A stretch of DNA of 64,000 bases, taken from positions 2,356,001 through 2,420,000 of the forward strand of contig NZ_CP037864.1 of the NCBI RefSeq assembly GCF_004353845.1. Reading direction: 5' to 3'. The notes below the pieces were generated by a model. It saw nothing but the letters and a program-made list of their open reading frames with translations. It did no database searches and had not been told where the DNA came from. Shown here piece after piece: positions 31,759 through 40,215 of the stretch. Made by a program: the position numbers and the translations under genes. The first letter of the stretch is position 1, and each line of letters starts with the position of its first letter. Source of the stretch: Citrobacter arsenatis. GTDB lineage: Bacteria > Pseudomonadota > Gammaproteobacteria > Enterobacterales > Enterobacteriaceae.

Positions 31759-32780
31759 CGGCGGTAATCGCGGAACGGGCCATCGGCAACGGAGCGGCGT
31801 TCTACCAGACGTGGATGCACCTCGATAGACTGCGACTCCTCGCGCTTATTCACGATACGGTCTAACAACATGTTGAAGGCTGTTTCACCCAGCGAATCCT
31901 TAGGCTGGTGAATGGTCGTCAGCGCTGGCGTGAAGAAGCGGGCGTTACGTACGTTGTCGTACCCGATAAGCGAGACATCCTGCGGGACGCGCAGTCCCAT
32001 CTCGTCAGCGGCGCACAGCGCACCCATCGCCATGATATCACCACCGCAGAAGACAGCGGTCGGACGATGCGACTGCGACAGAATTTGCTGCATGGCGCGA
32101 TAGCCGGACTCAGGCTCAAAATCGCCCTGCACAATCCAGTTGTCAGGCACTTTAATCAGCGCTTCTTCCATCGCTTTCATAAAACCTGCCAGACGCCCGG
32201 CACCGGTATTACGTTCCATTGGGCCTGGGATCACGCCAATCTCACGATGACCGCGTTCTACCAGATACCGACCCGCCATGTAACCGCCTTCGAAGGCGTT
32301 ATCAATAACCGTATCGGTAAAGTCGGCTTTGGCTTCACCCCAGTCCATGACGACCATCGGAATATGGCGATACTCTTCGAGCATCGAAAGCAGCGACTCC
32401 GGATACTCAGAACACATCACCAACAGACCGTCAACGCGCTTTTGCGCCATCATCGACAGATAAGCCTGCTGCTTTTCGAGACTGTTCCAGGCGTTACCCA
32501 GAATCAGGGTATAGCCTTTCTGGAAACAGTTTTTTTCAACGGCTTCGATAATTTCAGCGAAATAAGCCGCTTCGCTGCTGGTGGCCAGCAAGCCAATGGA
32601 CTTGGTGTGATTCACCTTCAGGCTGCGCGCCACAGCGCTCGGAGAATAGTGCAGCTCTTTGATCGCCGCCCAGACTGCATTACGTGTTTCTTCCGCGACA
32701 AAGCGCGTCTTGTTAATTACGTGTGATACGGTTGTAGTGGAAACGTTTGCTCGCTTCGCTACATCTTTAATTGTTGCCAT
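31755..32780 (-). CDS. purR: Purine repressor PurR
   Basis: A 341-residue LacI-family repressor that binds hypoxanthine or guanine and represses purine synthesis genes. The DNA-binding region ATIKDVAKRANVSTTTVSHVINKTRF is at residues 2-27, followed by the hinge helix SPSAVARSL; the corepressor domain occupies the rest. Length equals E. coli PurR. Two PurR operators, one upstream (32825-32840) and one within the start of the gene (32737-32752), indicate the autoregulation known from E. coli. GGAG precedes the ATG. Confidence 0.97.
   Translation of the reverse strand: MATIKDVAKRANVSTTTVSHVINKTRFVAEETRNAVWAAIKELHYSPSAVARSLKVNHTKSIGLLATSSEAAYFAEIIEAVEKNCFQKGYTLILGNAWNSLEKQQAYLSMMAQKRVDGLLVMCSEYPESLLSMLEEYRHIPMVVMDWGEAKADFTDTVIDNAFEGGYMAGRYLVERGHREIGVIPGPMERNTGAGRLAGFMKAMEEALIKVPDNWIVQGDFEPESGYRAMQQILSQSHRPTAVFCGGDIMAMGALCAADEMGLRVPQDVSLIGYDNVRNARFFTPALTTIHQPKDSLGETAFNMLLDRIVNKREESQSIEVHPRLVERRSVADGPFRDYRR
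32737..32752 (-). promoter_or_regulatory. PurR operator O2 inside purR
   Basis: On the minus strand GAGCAAACGTTTCCAC, matching the PurR box around the central AAACGTTT. It sits in the codons for the helix-turn-helix, as O2 does in E. coli. Confidence 0.8.
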
Positions 32781-32824
32781 TACATCTCACTCCAGACCAT
32801 ATCCTAAGCTCCTGAGAATACTCC

Positions 32825-32840
32825 AGGTAAACGTTTGCCT
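32825..32840 (-). promoter_or_regulatory. PurR operator O1 upstream of purR
   Basis: On the minus strand AGGCAAACGTTTACCT, a near-perfect 16-bp PurR palindrome 45 bases upstream of the start codon. It would mediate autorepression. Confidence 0.88.
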
Positions 32841-33077
32841 TTACACACCCTTAGCGCAACGTAAGGGTTGCGGCACGCCGGGAAAACGACACGGAACGTC
32901 AGGAAGGGGTCAATGGCCGGTACGCTAATCAAGTAAGCGTGGAATTTTGTCTGATCTTAACGAAAAGGGGAAGAGTTAAAAGCAGTTATCAATATAAATC
33001 GTGAGAGATTTTTGCTTTCAAGTGTGTAAAAATGCGCAATATCACTTTTTGTGTGGGAATAAAAAGGAGAAAACTTG

Positions 33078-33167
33078 ATGAGCACCGATCTGAAATTTTC
33101 GTTAGTGACTACCATTATTGTTCTGGGTTTGATCGTCGCGGGTGGCCTGACCGCAGCGCTGCATTGA
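33078..33167 (+). CDS. ynhF: Small membrane protein YnhF
   Basis: A 29-residue protein starting MSTDLKFSLVTT and ending GGLTAALH, one residue or so different from E. coli YnhF. It is a single hydrophobic membrane helix (residues 8-27). AAAGGAG lies at good distance before the ATG. Position between purR and ydhP matches K-12. The function is unknown; a small hairpin follows. Confidence 0.93.
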   Translation: MSTDLKFSLVTTIIVLGLIVAGGLTAALH

Positions 33168-33173
33168 TTTCCC

Positions 33174-33195
33174 CGAGGGAGTTAGTTCTCCCTCA
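33174..33195 (+). terminator. Hairpin after ynhF
   Basis: Stem GAGGGAG/CTCCCTC with a six-base loop, a few bases past the ynhF stop, followed by ATCCTTTCC. Moderate terminator. Confidence 0.5.
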
Positions 33196-33342
33196 TCCTT
33201 TCCGCTTGTTTTCCTCCTCTATTGTTTGCGAATAAGCAAAAGTCTTTTGCAGTTTTGTTAACTTTATTAATTTTGCGATCAATGTCATGCTTTTGACTCT
33301 TATTTTATGTCGCGCCACGGCTCGACGTTACGGAGTCGAAAT

Positions 33343-34512
33343 ATGAAACTCAATTATCCTTTACTGGCGCTGGCGATCGGAGCGTTTGGTATTGGTACCA
33401 CCGAATTTTCGCCAATGGGATTATTGCCCGTCATTGCCAAAGGTGTGGATGTCTCGATTCCAGCGGCCGGAATGTTAATCAGCGCCTATGCGGTTGGCGT
33501 GATGGTGGGTGCTCCGCTGATGACATTACTGCTATCTCATCGTGCACGACGTAATGCGCTGATATTCCTGATGGCGATTTTCACGCTGGGTAACGTTCTC
33601 TCGGCTATCTCGCCGGATTACACCACGCTGATGTTGTCGCGTATTTTGACCAGTCTGAACCACGGGGCATTCTTTGGCCTTGGTTCCGTTGTAGCCGCAA
33701 GCGTAGTACCCAAACATAAGCAGGCCAGCGCCGTGGCAACCATGTTTATGGGGTTAACTATTGCCAATATTGGCGGTGTCCCGGCGGCGACCTGGCTTGG
33801 TGAAACTATCGGCTGGCGCATGTCGTTTTTGGCAACGGCGGGTCTGGGCGTCATCGCTATGGTCAGTCTGTTCTTCTCGTTACCCAAAGGTGGGGCAGGA
33901 GAGCGCCCGGATGTTCGCAGCGAACTGGCGGTACTTATGCGCCCGCAGGTGTTGTCGGCGCTGTTAACGACTGTTCTGGGGGCTGGGGCGATGTTCACGC
34001 TTTATACCTACATCTCTCCAGTGCTGCACACTATTACCCATGCCACACCAGTGTTTGTGACCGGTATGCTGGTGCTGATAGGCGTAGGTTTCTCAATCGG
34101 TAACTACCTTGGCGGCAAACTGGCTGATCGTTCAGTCAACGGTACGCTGAAAGGTTTTTTACTGCTATTGATGGTAATTATGCTGGCCATTCCCTTCCTT
34201 GCGCGTAATGAGTTGGGAGCGGCGGTTAGCATGGTTATCTGGGGGGCTGCGACGTTTGCGGTCGTTCCGCCGTTGCAGATGCGTGTGATGCGCGTTGCCA
34301 GCGAGGCGCCAGGATTATCATCGTCAGTCAATATTGGCGCGTTTAATCTGGGGAACGCTCTGGGTGCCGCGGCCGGTGGGGCGGTGATTTCCGGTGGTTT
34401 GGGCTACAGTTTTGTGCCAGTGATGGGGGCGATTGTGGCGGGGCTTGCGCTGCTGCTGGTGTTCATTTCCGCAAGAAGGCAGCCTGAAGAGGCTTTCACG
34501 ACCGCGAATTAG
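33343..34512 (+). CDS. ydhP: MFS transporter YdhP (DHA1 family)
   Basis: A 389-residue major facilitator with twelve predicted membrane segments, same length as E. coli YdhP, a putative sugar or arabinose-type efflux transporter. Features are FGIGTTEFSPMGLLPVIA near the start (the TTEF motif of the AraJ/YdhP group), LTSLNHGAFFGLGSVVAAS and a typical motif RARRNAL after segment 2. The start at 33343 has GGAG upstream; the open frame from 33307 lacks support. A strong terminator separates it from the convergent sodB. Substrate not established. Confidence 0.93.
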   Translation: MKLNYPLLALAIGAFGIGTTEFSPMGLLPVIAKGVDVSIPAAGMLISAYAVGVMVGAPLMTLLLSHRARRNALIFLMAIFTLGNVLSAISPDYTTLMLSRILTSLNHGAFFGLGSVVAASVVPKHKQASAVATMFMGLTIANIGGVPAATWLGETIGWRMSFLATAGLGVIAMVSLFFSLPKGGAGERPDVRSELAVLMRPQVLSALLTTVLGAGAMFTLYTYISPVLHTITHATPVFVTGMLVLIGVGFSIGNYLGGKLADRSVNGTLKGFLLLLMVIMLAIPFLARNELGAAVSMVIWGAATFAVVPPLQMRVMRVASEAPGLSSSVNIGAFNLGNALGAAAGGAVISGGLGYSFVPVMGAIVAGLALLLVFISARRQPEEAFTTAN

Positions 34513-34515
34513 TGC

Positions 34516-34546
34516 AAAAACGCAGAAGGAATTCCTTCTGCGTTAT
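34516..34546. terminator. Bidirectional terminator between ydhP and sodB
   Basis: A perfect stem CGCAGAAGGAATTCCTTCTGCG flanked by A and T runs on both sides, serving ydhP on the plus strand and sodB on the minus strand. Confidence 0.9.
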
Positions 34547-34551
34547 CTTTT

Positions 34552-35133
34552 TTATGCTGCGAAGTTCTTCGCAACAAATTCCCAGTTTACCACCGCCCAG
34601 AAGTGCTCCAGGTAGCCAGGACGGGCATTGCGATAATCGATGTAGTAGGCGTGTTCCCATACGTCAACGGTCATCAGCGGCGTCGCGTCGGTGGTCAGCG
34701 GAGTACCCGCGTTGGAGGTGGAAACGATAGCCAGTTTGCCATCTTTTCCCTTCACCAGCCAGGTCCAGCCAGAACCAAAGTTTTTGATAGCGGCATCGGT
34801 GAACTGCGCTTTGAAATCCGCAAAGCTGCCAAAGGAGGCGGCAATGGCCTCGGCCAGTTTACCGGTAGGTTCGCCACCTGCATTCGGTGCCAGGCAGTTC
34901 CAGTAGAACGTGTGGTTCCAAACCTGGGCTGCGTTATTGAATACACCACCTTCAGAGCTACGTACGATCTCTTCCAGTGATTTGCCTTCAAACGCCGTGC
35001 CTTTAATCAGGTTGTTCAGATTGGTCACGTAGGTTTGATGGTGTTTGCCATAGTGATATTCCAGCGTTTCGGCAGAAATGTGCGGTGCCAGAGCATCTTT
35101 GGCATACGGTAATGCAGGTAATTCAAACGACAT
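34552..35133 (-). CDS. sodB: Iron superoxide dismutase
   Basis: A 193-residue cytoplasmic Fe-SOD, the length of E. coli SodB. The metal ligands are His in LEYHYGKHHQTYV (H27 type), His in NHTFYWNCL, and Asp/His in the VDVWEHAYYIDYRN segment near residue 157. It converts superoxide to peroxide and oxygen. In E. coli it is repressed at low iron through the RyhB small RNA; here the GGAGAG ribosome site is present but the pairing region was not assessed. It ends at a strong bidirectional terminator. Confidence 0.97.
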   Translation of the reverse strand: MSFELPALPYAKDALAPHISAETLEYHYGKHHQTYVTNLNNLIKGTAFEGKSLEEIVRSSEGGVFNNAAQVWNHTFYWNCLAPNAGGEPTGKLAEAIAASFGSFADFKAQFTDAAIKNFGSGWTWLVKGKDGKLAIVSTSNAGTPLTTDATPLMTVDVWEHAYYIDYRNARPGYLEHFWAVVNWEFVAKNFAA

Positions 35134-35224
35134 TGCTTCTCTCCTTATTATTTATATTGAGTACACACAATAGCCTCATTGTGAGTAAGGATAGGGTAGC
35201 AAATTGAAAGGTTATGCAAAAGAA

Positions 35225-35262
35225 GAACTTACCCTACAGCATGTTCTGTAGGGTAAGTTTTT
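35225..35262. terminator. Terminator of mepH
   Basis: Stem AACTTACCCTACAG/CTGTAGGGTAAGTT with a short loop adjoining the mepH stop codon; T-runs on both strands suggest bidirectional action ahead of the sodB promoter. Confidence 0.88.
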
Positions 35263-36091
35263 AACGAATTGTTTTTGGCGTCATCACTCGACGAGCACCC
35301 ACATAGTGGCGCTGCCAGTAATCTTCGCTCAGAGAGGTGATTTGAATTTCCTGACCGCTGCGCGGTGACTGTATAAATTTACCGTTACCGACATAAACGC
35401 CAACGTGATCGGCTGTTCCGCGACCCTGGGTACGGAAAAAGACCAAATCGCCATTTTTCAGTTCGCCACGTTCGATCGGCGCGGCATCGCGCAGGTGGTA
35501 CATTTCATTCGCAGTACGCGGAATGCGGAATTTCACCAGATCTTTATAGGCATAATAGACCAGACCGCTGCAGTCAAACCCGGTTCTTGGCGAGGAGCCA
35601 CCCCAGCGATAAGGCTTGCCGATTTGGTTCATCAAGGTGGACATGGCGGTTTTAGTCGCTTTCTGCACTTTGACTTTATGAGCGTCAGCAAGCGTAGTTG
35701 GTGCGGCGGTTTTCACCTTCACACAGCGCGGCTTATGACCTTTGCGCGGCGTGCATTTTTCAGTCCAGGTGACGGCCGCGGTTTGTGCTGCCGCGGTTTT
35801 ACCTCGACGGTTTGCAGTTTTGGTCGACTTTGCCGGAGTAGCAGTGCGATTTTTAGAAGAGGAAGCGGTTTTGGTGCTGGTTTTGCTGGTGGTCTTTGTC
35901 GCCGTTTTCTTGCTGGTTTTTTTTGTTTTTTGACTGGTTGTTGCGCTTTTCTTTTTATCTACCGTTTTGATGATGTGAGAATTGGTAGGTGTCGTCCTGG
36001 CCTGCTTCGAAGCATGAGCCATAGGCGTAAAGGGCAGTGTAGTAAAAAGTAAAGCACAGAGCGTGATCGAGATTCGGTTTATCCGCGCCAC
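35261..36091 (-). CDS. mepH: Murein DD-endopeptidase MepH (NlpC/P60)
   Basis: A 276-residue secreted peptidoglycan hydrolase, orthologue of E. coli YdhO/MepH (271). An N-terminal signal peptide (ending near PMAHA) is followed by a long Lys/Thr-rich linker (residues 30-105). The NlpC/P60 domain occupies residues 155-276 with the catalytic Cys in GFDCSGLVYYAY, His in ADHVGVYVG and a further His in DYWQRHYVGARR. It cleaves D-Ala-mDAP crosslinks during wall growth. The start is GTG at 36091, eight bases after AGAGGA, and matches the K-12 N-terminus (xARINRIS); the ORF to 36142 has no support. Confidence 0.93.
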   Translation of the reverse strand: MARINRISITLCALLFTTLPFTPMAHASKQARTTPTNSHIIKTVDKKKSATTSQKTKKTSKKTATKTTSKTSTKTASSSKNRTATPAKSTKTANRRGKTAAAQTAAVTWTEKCTPRKGHKPRCVKVKTAAPTTLADAHKVKVQKATKTAMSTLMNQIGKPYRWGGSSPRTGFDCSGLVYYAYKDLVKFRIPRTANEMYHLRDAAPIERGELKNGDLVFFRTQGRGTADHVGVYVGNGKFIQSPRSGQEIQITSLSEDYWQRHYVGARRVMTPKTIR

Positions 36092-36425
36092 TGAGCAGTC
36101 CTCTGGTAAGGCAGGTCTATCATGCCTGCGTGTGATTTTCAAAACTTGATGATTCTAATCTATAGAAAGAGGGAAAGTTAATAGCTTTTTTTGTTTAAAA
36201 CTGGGTTTCGTAACCGACCGCAAAAAAAAACAGCAATTAACGCTGGAGTTGGTGAACAGATAATCAAATCCACAGGCTTCAAAGGGATAAATGAGATTGT
36301 GAATGCAACTTTTAGCATCAGGGGATAAAATAATAAGGCGTAATGAAAATGTTATTTTCCGTTGCCTGTCTGACCCGTTACAATGTCAGACTACTGCCGT
36401 AAAAGAAGTTTAAGGAAGCAAGATA
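36092..36425. other. Divergent promoter region of mepH and grxD
   Basis: These 334 bases separate divergent genes and contain no supported gene. They contain A-rich runs and the probable promoters of both; no operator was recognised. Confidence 0.6.
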
Positions 36426-36773
36426 ATGAGCACCACTATCGAAAAAATCCAGCGCCAGATCGCTGAAAACCCGATTCTCCTGTACATGAAAGGTTCCCCT
36501 AAACTGCCAAGCTGCGGTTTCTCCGCTCAGGCTGTGCAGGCGCTGTCCGCCTGTGGTGAACGCTTTGCATATGTTGATATTCTGCAGAACCCGGATATTC
36601 GCGCCGAGCTGCCGAAATACGCGAACTGGCCGACGTTCCCGCAGCTGTGGGTTGATGGCGAACTGGTTGGCGGCTGTGACATTCTGATTGAAATGTACCA
36701 GCGCGGTGAGTTACAGCAGCTGATTAAAGAAACAGCGGCAAAGTACAAAACTGAAGAGCCAGACGCTGAGTAA
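36426..36773 (+). CDS. grxD: Monothiol glutaredoxin GrxD
   Basis: A 115-residue monothiol glutaredoxin, same length as in E. coli. The active site KGSPKLPSCGFSAQ contains the CGFS motif at about residues 30-33, and the WPTFPQLWVDGELVGGCDI segment supplies the glutathione contacts. It carries a [2Fe-2S] cluster between two subunits and glutathione and passes it to other proteins, often with BolA. AAGGA lies at good distance before the ATG. A terminator follows the stop. Confidence 0.97.
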   Translation: MSTTIEKIQRQIAENPILLYMKGSPKLPSCGFSAQAVQALSACGERFAYVDILQNPDIRAELPKYANWPTFPQLWVDGELVGGCDILIEMYQRGELQQLIKETAAKYKTEEPDAE

Positions 36774-36787
36774 TATCAGCGGAAATT

Positions 36788-36815
36788 AAAAAGCGACCTG
36801 TGAGGGTCGCTTTTT
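36788..36815 (+). terminator. Terminator of grxD
   Basis: Stem AAAGCGACC/GGTCGCTTT with a short loop and a run of seven T, 15 bases past the grxD stop; also between converging genes. Confidence 0.93.
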
Positions 36816-36826
36816 TTATCGCTCCG

Positions 36827-37474
36827 TTATGCTTCTTCAGGCACGGGGAGAGGCCAGCCGCCGAGACGTTTCCAGCGGTTAACGATTTCGCAAAACAGCA
36901 CGGCCGTACGTTCTGTGTCATACAGCGCCGAATGCGCCTGATTCCCGTCAAATTCCATTCCCGCCGCCAGGCACGCTTTCGACAACACCGTCTGCCCCAG
37001 TGACAGTCCGCTTAATGCTGCGGTATCAAAGGTTACAAATGGATGAAACGGATTACGCTTGAGCGAGGCGCGTTCTGCTGCGGCCATCATGAAACTGTGG
37101 TCGAACGTAGCGTTATGCGCCACCATAATTGCCCGATTGCAGCCGCTGTCTTTAATACCTTTACGCACCATTTTGAAGATGGCATGCAGAGCATCATATT
37201 CGCTGACCGCACCGCGTAGCGGATTGTTAGGGTCGATACCGTTAAAGGCGAGCGCTTCTGGTTGCAGATTCGCGCCTTCAAATGGTTCTACGTGGAAATG
37301 TAACGTGGTGTCCGGCATCAGCCAGCCTTGTTCATCCATTTTCAGTGTGATGGCAGCAATCTCAAGCAGCGCATCGGTTTTGGCGTTGAACCCTGCGGTT
37401 TCGACATCAATGACAACAGGATAAAAACCACGAAAACGGTCACACAGACCGGAAAGTTGAGCGTTATCGGACAT
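36827..37474 (-). CDS. rnt: Ribonuclease T
   Basis: A 215-residue DEDDh-family 3'-to-5' exonuclease that trims tRNA and other stable RNA ends. The acidic residues are in VIDVETAG near residues 22-28, AHNATFDHSFM near 120, and the HSALYDTERTA segment near 182. Same length as the E. coli enzyme. It lies downstream of gloA on the same strand with about 95 bases between. The start has only a weak ribosome site. Confidence 0.96.
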   Translation of the reverse strand: MSDNAQLSGLCDRFRGFYPVVIDVETAGFNAKTDALLEIAAITLKMDEQGWLMPDTTLHFHVEPFEGANLQPEALAFNGIDPNNPLRGAVSEYDALHAIFKMVRKGIKDSGCNRAIMVAHNATFDHSFMMAAAERASLKRNPFHPFVTFDTAALSGLSLGQTVLSKACLAAGMEFDGNQAHSALYDTERTAVLFCEIVNRWKRLGGWPLPVPEEA

Positions 37475-37568
37475 CTGGGTCTCTTAATACGGGAAAATTG
37501 CAGCGCGTATTATGGCAAAATGATGAGTATAAAACTACGGGCACAGACGATCTGCGCCCGAGGGGAGG

Positions 37569-37976
37569 TTAGTCGCCCAGGCCGCGCCCGGCGTCTTTCT
37601 CTTCGATCAGCTCAATTTTGTAACCGTCCGGATCTTCAACGAATGCGATCACTGTGGTACCGCCTTTTACCGGACCCGCTTCACGCGTAACGTTACCGCC
37701 ATTCTGACGAATACGTTCGCAGGCTTCGGCCGCATTGTCTACGCTCAGGGCGATATGGCCATAGGCAGTGCCCAGCTCATACTTGTCGACACCCCAGTTA
37801 TAGGTCAGTTCGATCACGGCTTCGCTGGTTTCTGGGCCGTAGCCGACAAAGGCCAGAGAGTATTTGTATTCAGGGTTTTCGCTGGTACGCAGCAGTTTCA
37901 TGCCCAGCACGTTGGTATAAAACTCGATGGAACGCTGCAGGTCACCCACGCGCAGCATGGTATGAAGTAAACGCAT
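37569..37976 (-). CDS. gloA: Lactoylglutathione lyase (glyoxalase I)
   Basis: A 135-residue metalloenzyme that converts the hemithioacetal of methylglyoxal and glutathione to lactoylglutathione. Nickel ligands are His5 (RLLHTMLRVGD), Glu in the AVIELTYNW region, His in AYGHIALSV near 74 and Glu near 122 (GYKIELIEE). It lies downstream of nemA; in E. coli nemR, nemA and gloA form an operon induced by electrophiles and hypochlorite. The gap to nemA is about 98 bases. The ribosome site is GAAGGGG. Confidence 0.96.
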   Translation of the reverse strand: MRLLHTMLRVGDLQRSIEFYTNVLGMKLLRTSENPEYKYSLAFVGYGPETSEAVIELTYNWGVDKYELGTAYGHIALSVDNAAEACERIRQNGGNVTREAGPVKGGTTVIAFVEDPDGYKIELIEEKDAGRGLGD

Positions 37977-38073
37977 CTTTTTCCCCTTCGAAAATGGCTA
38001 ATACATTCAAAATGTTGTTTTAGTATAGCGGCGATGTTACGCCGCTATCAATGGCAGAACGGAGATTGTGACG

Positions 38074-39171
38074 TTAGAGGGTAGGATAATCGGTGTAACC
38101 TTCCGCGCCGCCGCCGTAGAAACTTTCGGCACGTTGCGGATTCAGCTCCGCTTTACGTTGCAGGCGCGCCACCAGATCCGGGTTAGCGATATAGGCGCGA
38201 CCAAAAGCAACGGCGTCGATCAGGCCTTTCTCGATCAGCGCTTCTGCTTTTTCAGGCGTGTACGCGCCTGCGCCAATGATAGGTCCGTGGAAACGTGCAC
38301 GAACTTTTTCGCGGAACGCATCGGAATAAGGCTCGCCGCCGGCCCAGTCCGGCTCAGACATGTGCAGGTAAGCGATTCCGCGCTTGCCCAGTTCTTCAAT
38401 CAGATACAACGCATCGGCTTCTTCGTTCGGACCATTGTCTACGTTCTGGAAAGAACCAATCGGGGAGACGCGAATACCAATGCGATCGGCACCCCATTCT
38501 TTAATACCCGCATCGACAACTTCCAGCACCAGACGCGCACGATTTTCGACGCTACCGCCATATTGATCGGTACGCTGGTTAGAGGTTGGCGACAGGAACT
38601 GGTGCAGCAGATAGCCGTGAGCGGAGTGCAGTTCAACCATGTCGAAACCTGCTTCGCGCGCGTTGGCAATAGCCTGACGGAAGTCATTAACGATACCCGG
38701 AATTTCTTCGGTTTCCAGTGCGCGTGGCATGGAAGTATCGGCACGCGTTGCCAGACCGTTTTCATCGCGCAGTGAGGTGCGGGTACCGGCGCTAATCGCA
38801 GAAGGAGCCACAGGAGCCTGACCGTTTGGCTGCAGACTGGTGTGAGAGATACGTCCGGTGTGCCACAACTGAACAGCAATATGACCGTGTTCAGCGTGTA
38901 CGGCAGCGGTGATTTTCTTCCATGCGGCAATTTGCGCTTCGCTGTGTAAGCCGGGTGCGCCTGCATAGCCTTTCGCCTGGGCGGAAATCTGCGTCGCTTC
39001 GCTGATGATAAGACCCGCGCTGGCGCGTTGACGATAATACTCGGCCATCAGCGGAGTAGGGATGTCGCCAGGCTCAATGCTGCGCAGACGCGTCAGTGGG
39101 GCCATGAATACGCGGTTTGCTGCCGTAATGGCACCCACTTTCAGCGGGGAAAACAGTTTTTCAGATGACAT
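38074..39171 (-). CDS. nemA: N-ethylmaleimide reductase, Old Yellow Enzyme family
   Basis: A 365-residue FMN flavoprotein of the Old Yellow Enzyme family, same length as in E. coli, reducing maleimides, quinones and nitro compounds. The barrel begins LFSPLKVGAITAANRVFMAPLTR; ELHSAHGYLLHQFLSP is the conserved central motif near residue 183, and the FMN phosphate site is VAFGRAYIANPDLV near the end. It lies between nemR and gloA on the same strand. A NemR-like palindrome at 39186-39200 immediately precedes it, besides the site upstream of nemR. AGGAG precedes the ATG. Confidence 0.96.
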   Translation of the reverse strand: MSSEKLFSPLKVGAITAANRVFMAPLTRLRSIEPGDIPTPLMAEYYRQRASAGLIISEATQISAQAKGYAGAPGLHSEAQIAAWKKITAAVHAEHGHIAVQLWHTGRISHTSLQPNGQAPVAPSAISAGTRTSLRDENGLATRADTSMPRALETEEIPGIVNDFRQAIANAREAGFDMVELHSAHGYLLHQFLSPTSNQRTDQYGGSVENRARLVLEVVDAGIKEWGADRIGIRVSPIGSFQNVDNGPNEEADALYLIEELGKRGIAYLHMSEPDWAGGEPYSDAFREKVRARFHGPIIGAGAYTPEKAEALIEKGLIDAVAFGRAYIANPDLVARLQRKAELNPQRAESFYGGGAEGYTDYPTL

Positions 39172-39185
39172 GTGGCACTCCTGAA

Positions 39186-39200
39186 TAGACCGGTCGTCTA
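39186..39200 (-). promoter_or_regulatory. NemR-like box between nemR and nemA
   Basis: TAGACCGGTCGTCTA, a 15-bp palindrome sharing TAGACC/GTCTA half-sites with the box upstream of nemR, lies 15 bases before the nemA start. It could bind NemR or be an internal operator. Confidence 0.6.
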
Positions 39201-39225
39201 GTAATAAAGAAAATAAAAACGCCTG

Positions 39226-39825
39226 TTAAACGCCAGGCGTTGCAATGATGTTTTTAACGTGTGCCAGCGCATTTTCCAGCGGGGTGGCGCTACGAGAAAT
39301 CTTGGCCTGCAAATTGGCACCCAGCCACAGCGCATACAGCACCTGCGCCTGCTGTAACGGCTCGCCAACGAAGGAAAGGCAATGATTGGCCTGACCTTTC
39401 TCCAGCGCCTGCGCTAACAGCGCAATAATGTGCCGCGCGCCTTTATCCATCGCCGTGCGCATATCTTCTGACAGATCGCATACTTCGGCAGACAGTTTTA
39501 CTGTTAAACAGCCGCTAATAATGCCGTGCTGGCTAAACTGGTTCAGGGTTTCCTGATAGTAGGCCAGAATGCGGTCGCGGTAGTTTCCTGCCCCTGTATC
39601 AAAGTGCGCAGCCAGTCGCTGATGATAGGCCGCATAGTGGCGTTCCAGCATCGCGACACCGAACGCTTCTTTAGAGCGAAAATAGTGATAAAACGAACCC
39701 TTGGGCACTTCAGCGGTTTTCAGTAACTCGCTTAAGCCCATGCCGGTGAAGCCGCGCTGCATACACAGCAGCTCGCCAGTCGCCAGCAGATGTTCGCGTG
39801 TATCGTGTTCAGTGATTTTGTTCAT
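39226..39825 (-). CDS. nemR: TetR-family electrophile-responsive repressor NemR
   Basis: A 199-residue TetR-family repressor, orthologue of E. coli NemR, which senses N-ethylmaleimide, methylglyoxal and hypochlorite through cysteine and lysine chemistry. The helix-turn-helix is FTGMGLSELLKTAEVPKGSFYHYFRSKEAF at residues 25-54. Cysteines occur in ISGCLTVKLSAEVCDL near residue 105, close to the redox-active position known in E. coli. It precedes nemA and gloA. Its operator TAGACCAGTCGGTCTA overlaps the region upstream of its start; the ribosome site is weak. Confidence 0.95.
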   Translation of the reverse strand: MNKITEHDTREHLLATGELLCMQRGFTGMGLSELLKTAEVPKGSFYHYFRSKEAFGVAMLERHYAAYHQRLAAHFDTGAGNYRDRILAYYQETLNQFSQHGIISGCLTVKLSAEVCDLSEDMRTAMDKGARHIIALLAQALEKGQANHCLSFVGEPLQQAQVLYALWLGANLQAKISRSATPLENALAHVKNIIATPGV

Positions 39826-39839
39826 GGAAAGGAGTGTAA

Positions 39840-39855
39840 TAGACCAGTCGGTCTA
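39840..39855 (-). promoter_or_regulatory. NemR operator upstream of nemR
   Basis: A perfect palindrome TAGACC-AGTC-GGTCTA, 15 bases upstream of the nemR start, the site expected for autorepression by NemR. Confidence 0.8.
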
Positions 39856-39926
39856 ATGCAATAGCGCTTGCGAGAAATTCAGTTACCGTCTTCAATAGGT
39901 ATATCAATCTAACTAAAGGAGGGGAT

Positions 39927-40166
39927 GTGGCCGAACAGTTGGAGTTTTTCCCCGTCCAAAGCCCATGCCGTGGAATATGTCAGTCTGACGAGCGCGGTTT
40001 TTGCCGTGGCTGTTTTCGCAGCCGGGACGAGCGTTTCAACTGGCAAAAGATGAGCGATGCCCAAAAGCAGGAAGTGCTGCGGCTATGTCGCCAGCGATTG
40101 ATGCGTAAATTACGAGCAAACAAAGCCAACCCTTCGGAAGAACCGCAACAACCTTCACTCTTTTAA
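39927..40166 (+). CDS. ydhL: DUF1289 family protein YdhL
   Basis: A 79-residue protein equal in length to E. coli YdhL. It carries the family cysteines in SPCRGICQSDERGFCRGC near residues 12-29, a pattern suggestive of metal binding. The C-terminus is basic. The start is GTG at 39927 preceded by AAGGAGG. In E. coli it is divergent from nemR and precedes ydhF, as here. Function unknown. Confidence 0.92.
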   Translation: MAEQLEFFPVQSPCRGICQSDERGFCRGCFRSRDERFNWQKMSDAQKQEVLRLCRQRLMRKLRANKANPSEEPQQPSLF

Positions 40167-40215
40167 AAGCGTAATTGCGTATACTCGATGCACATTCACT
40201 TATAAGGAAGCTGTT

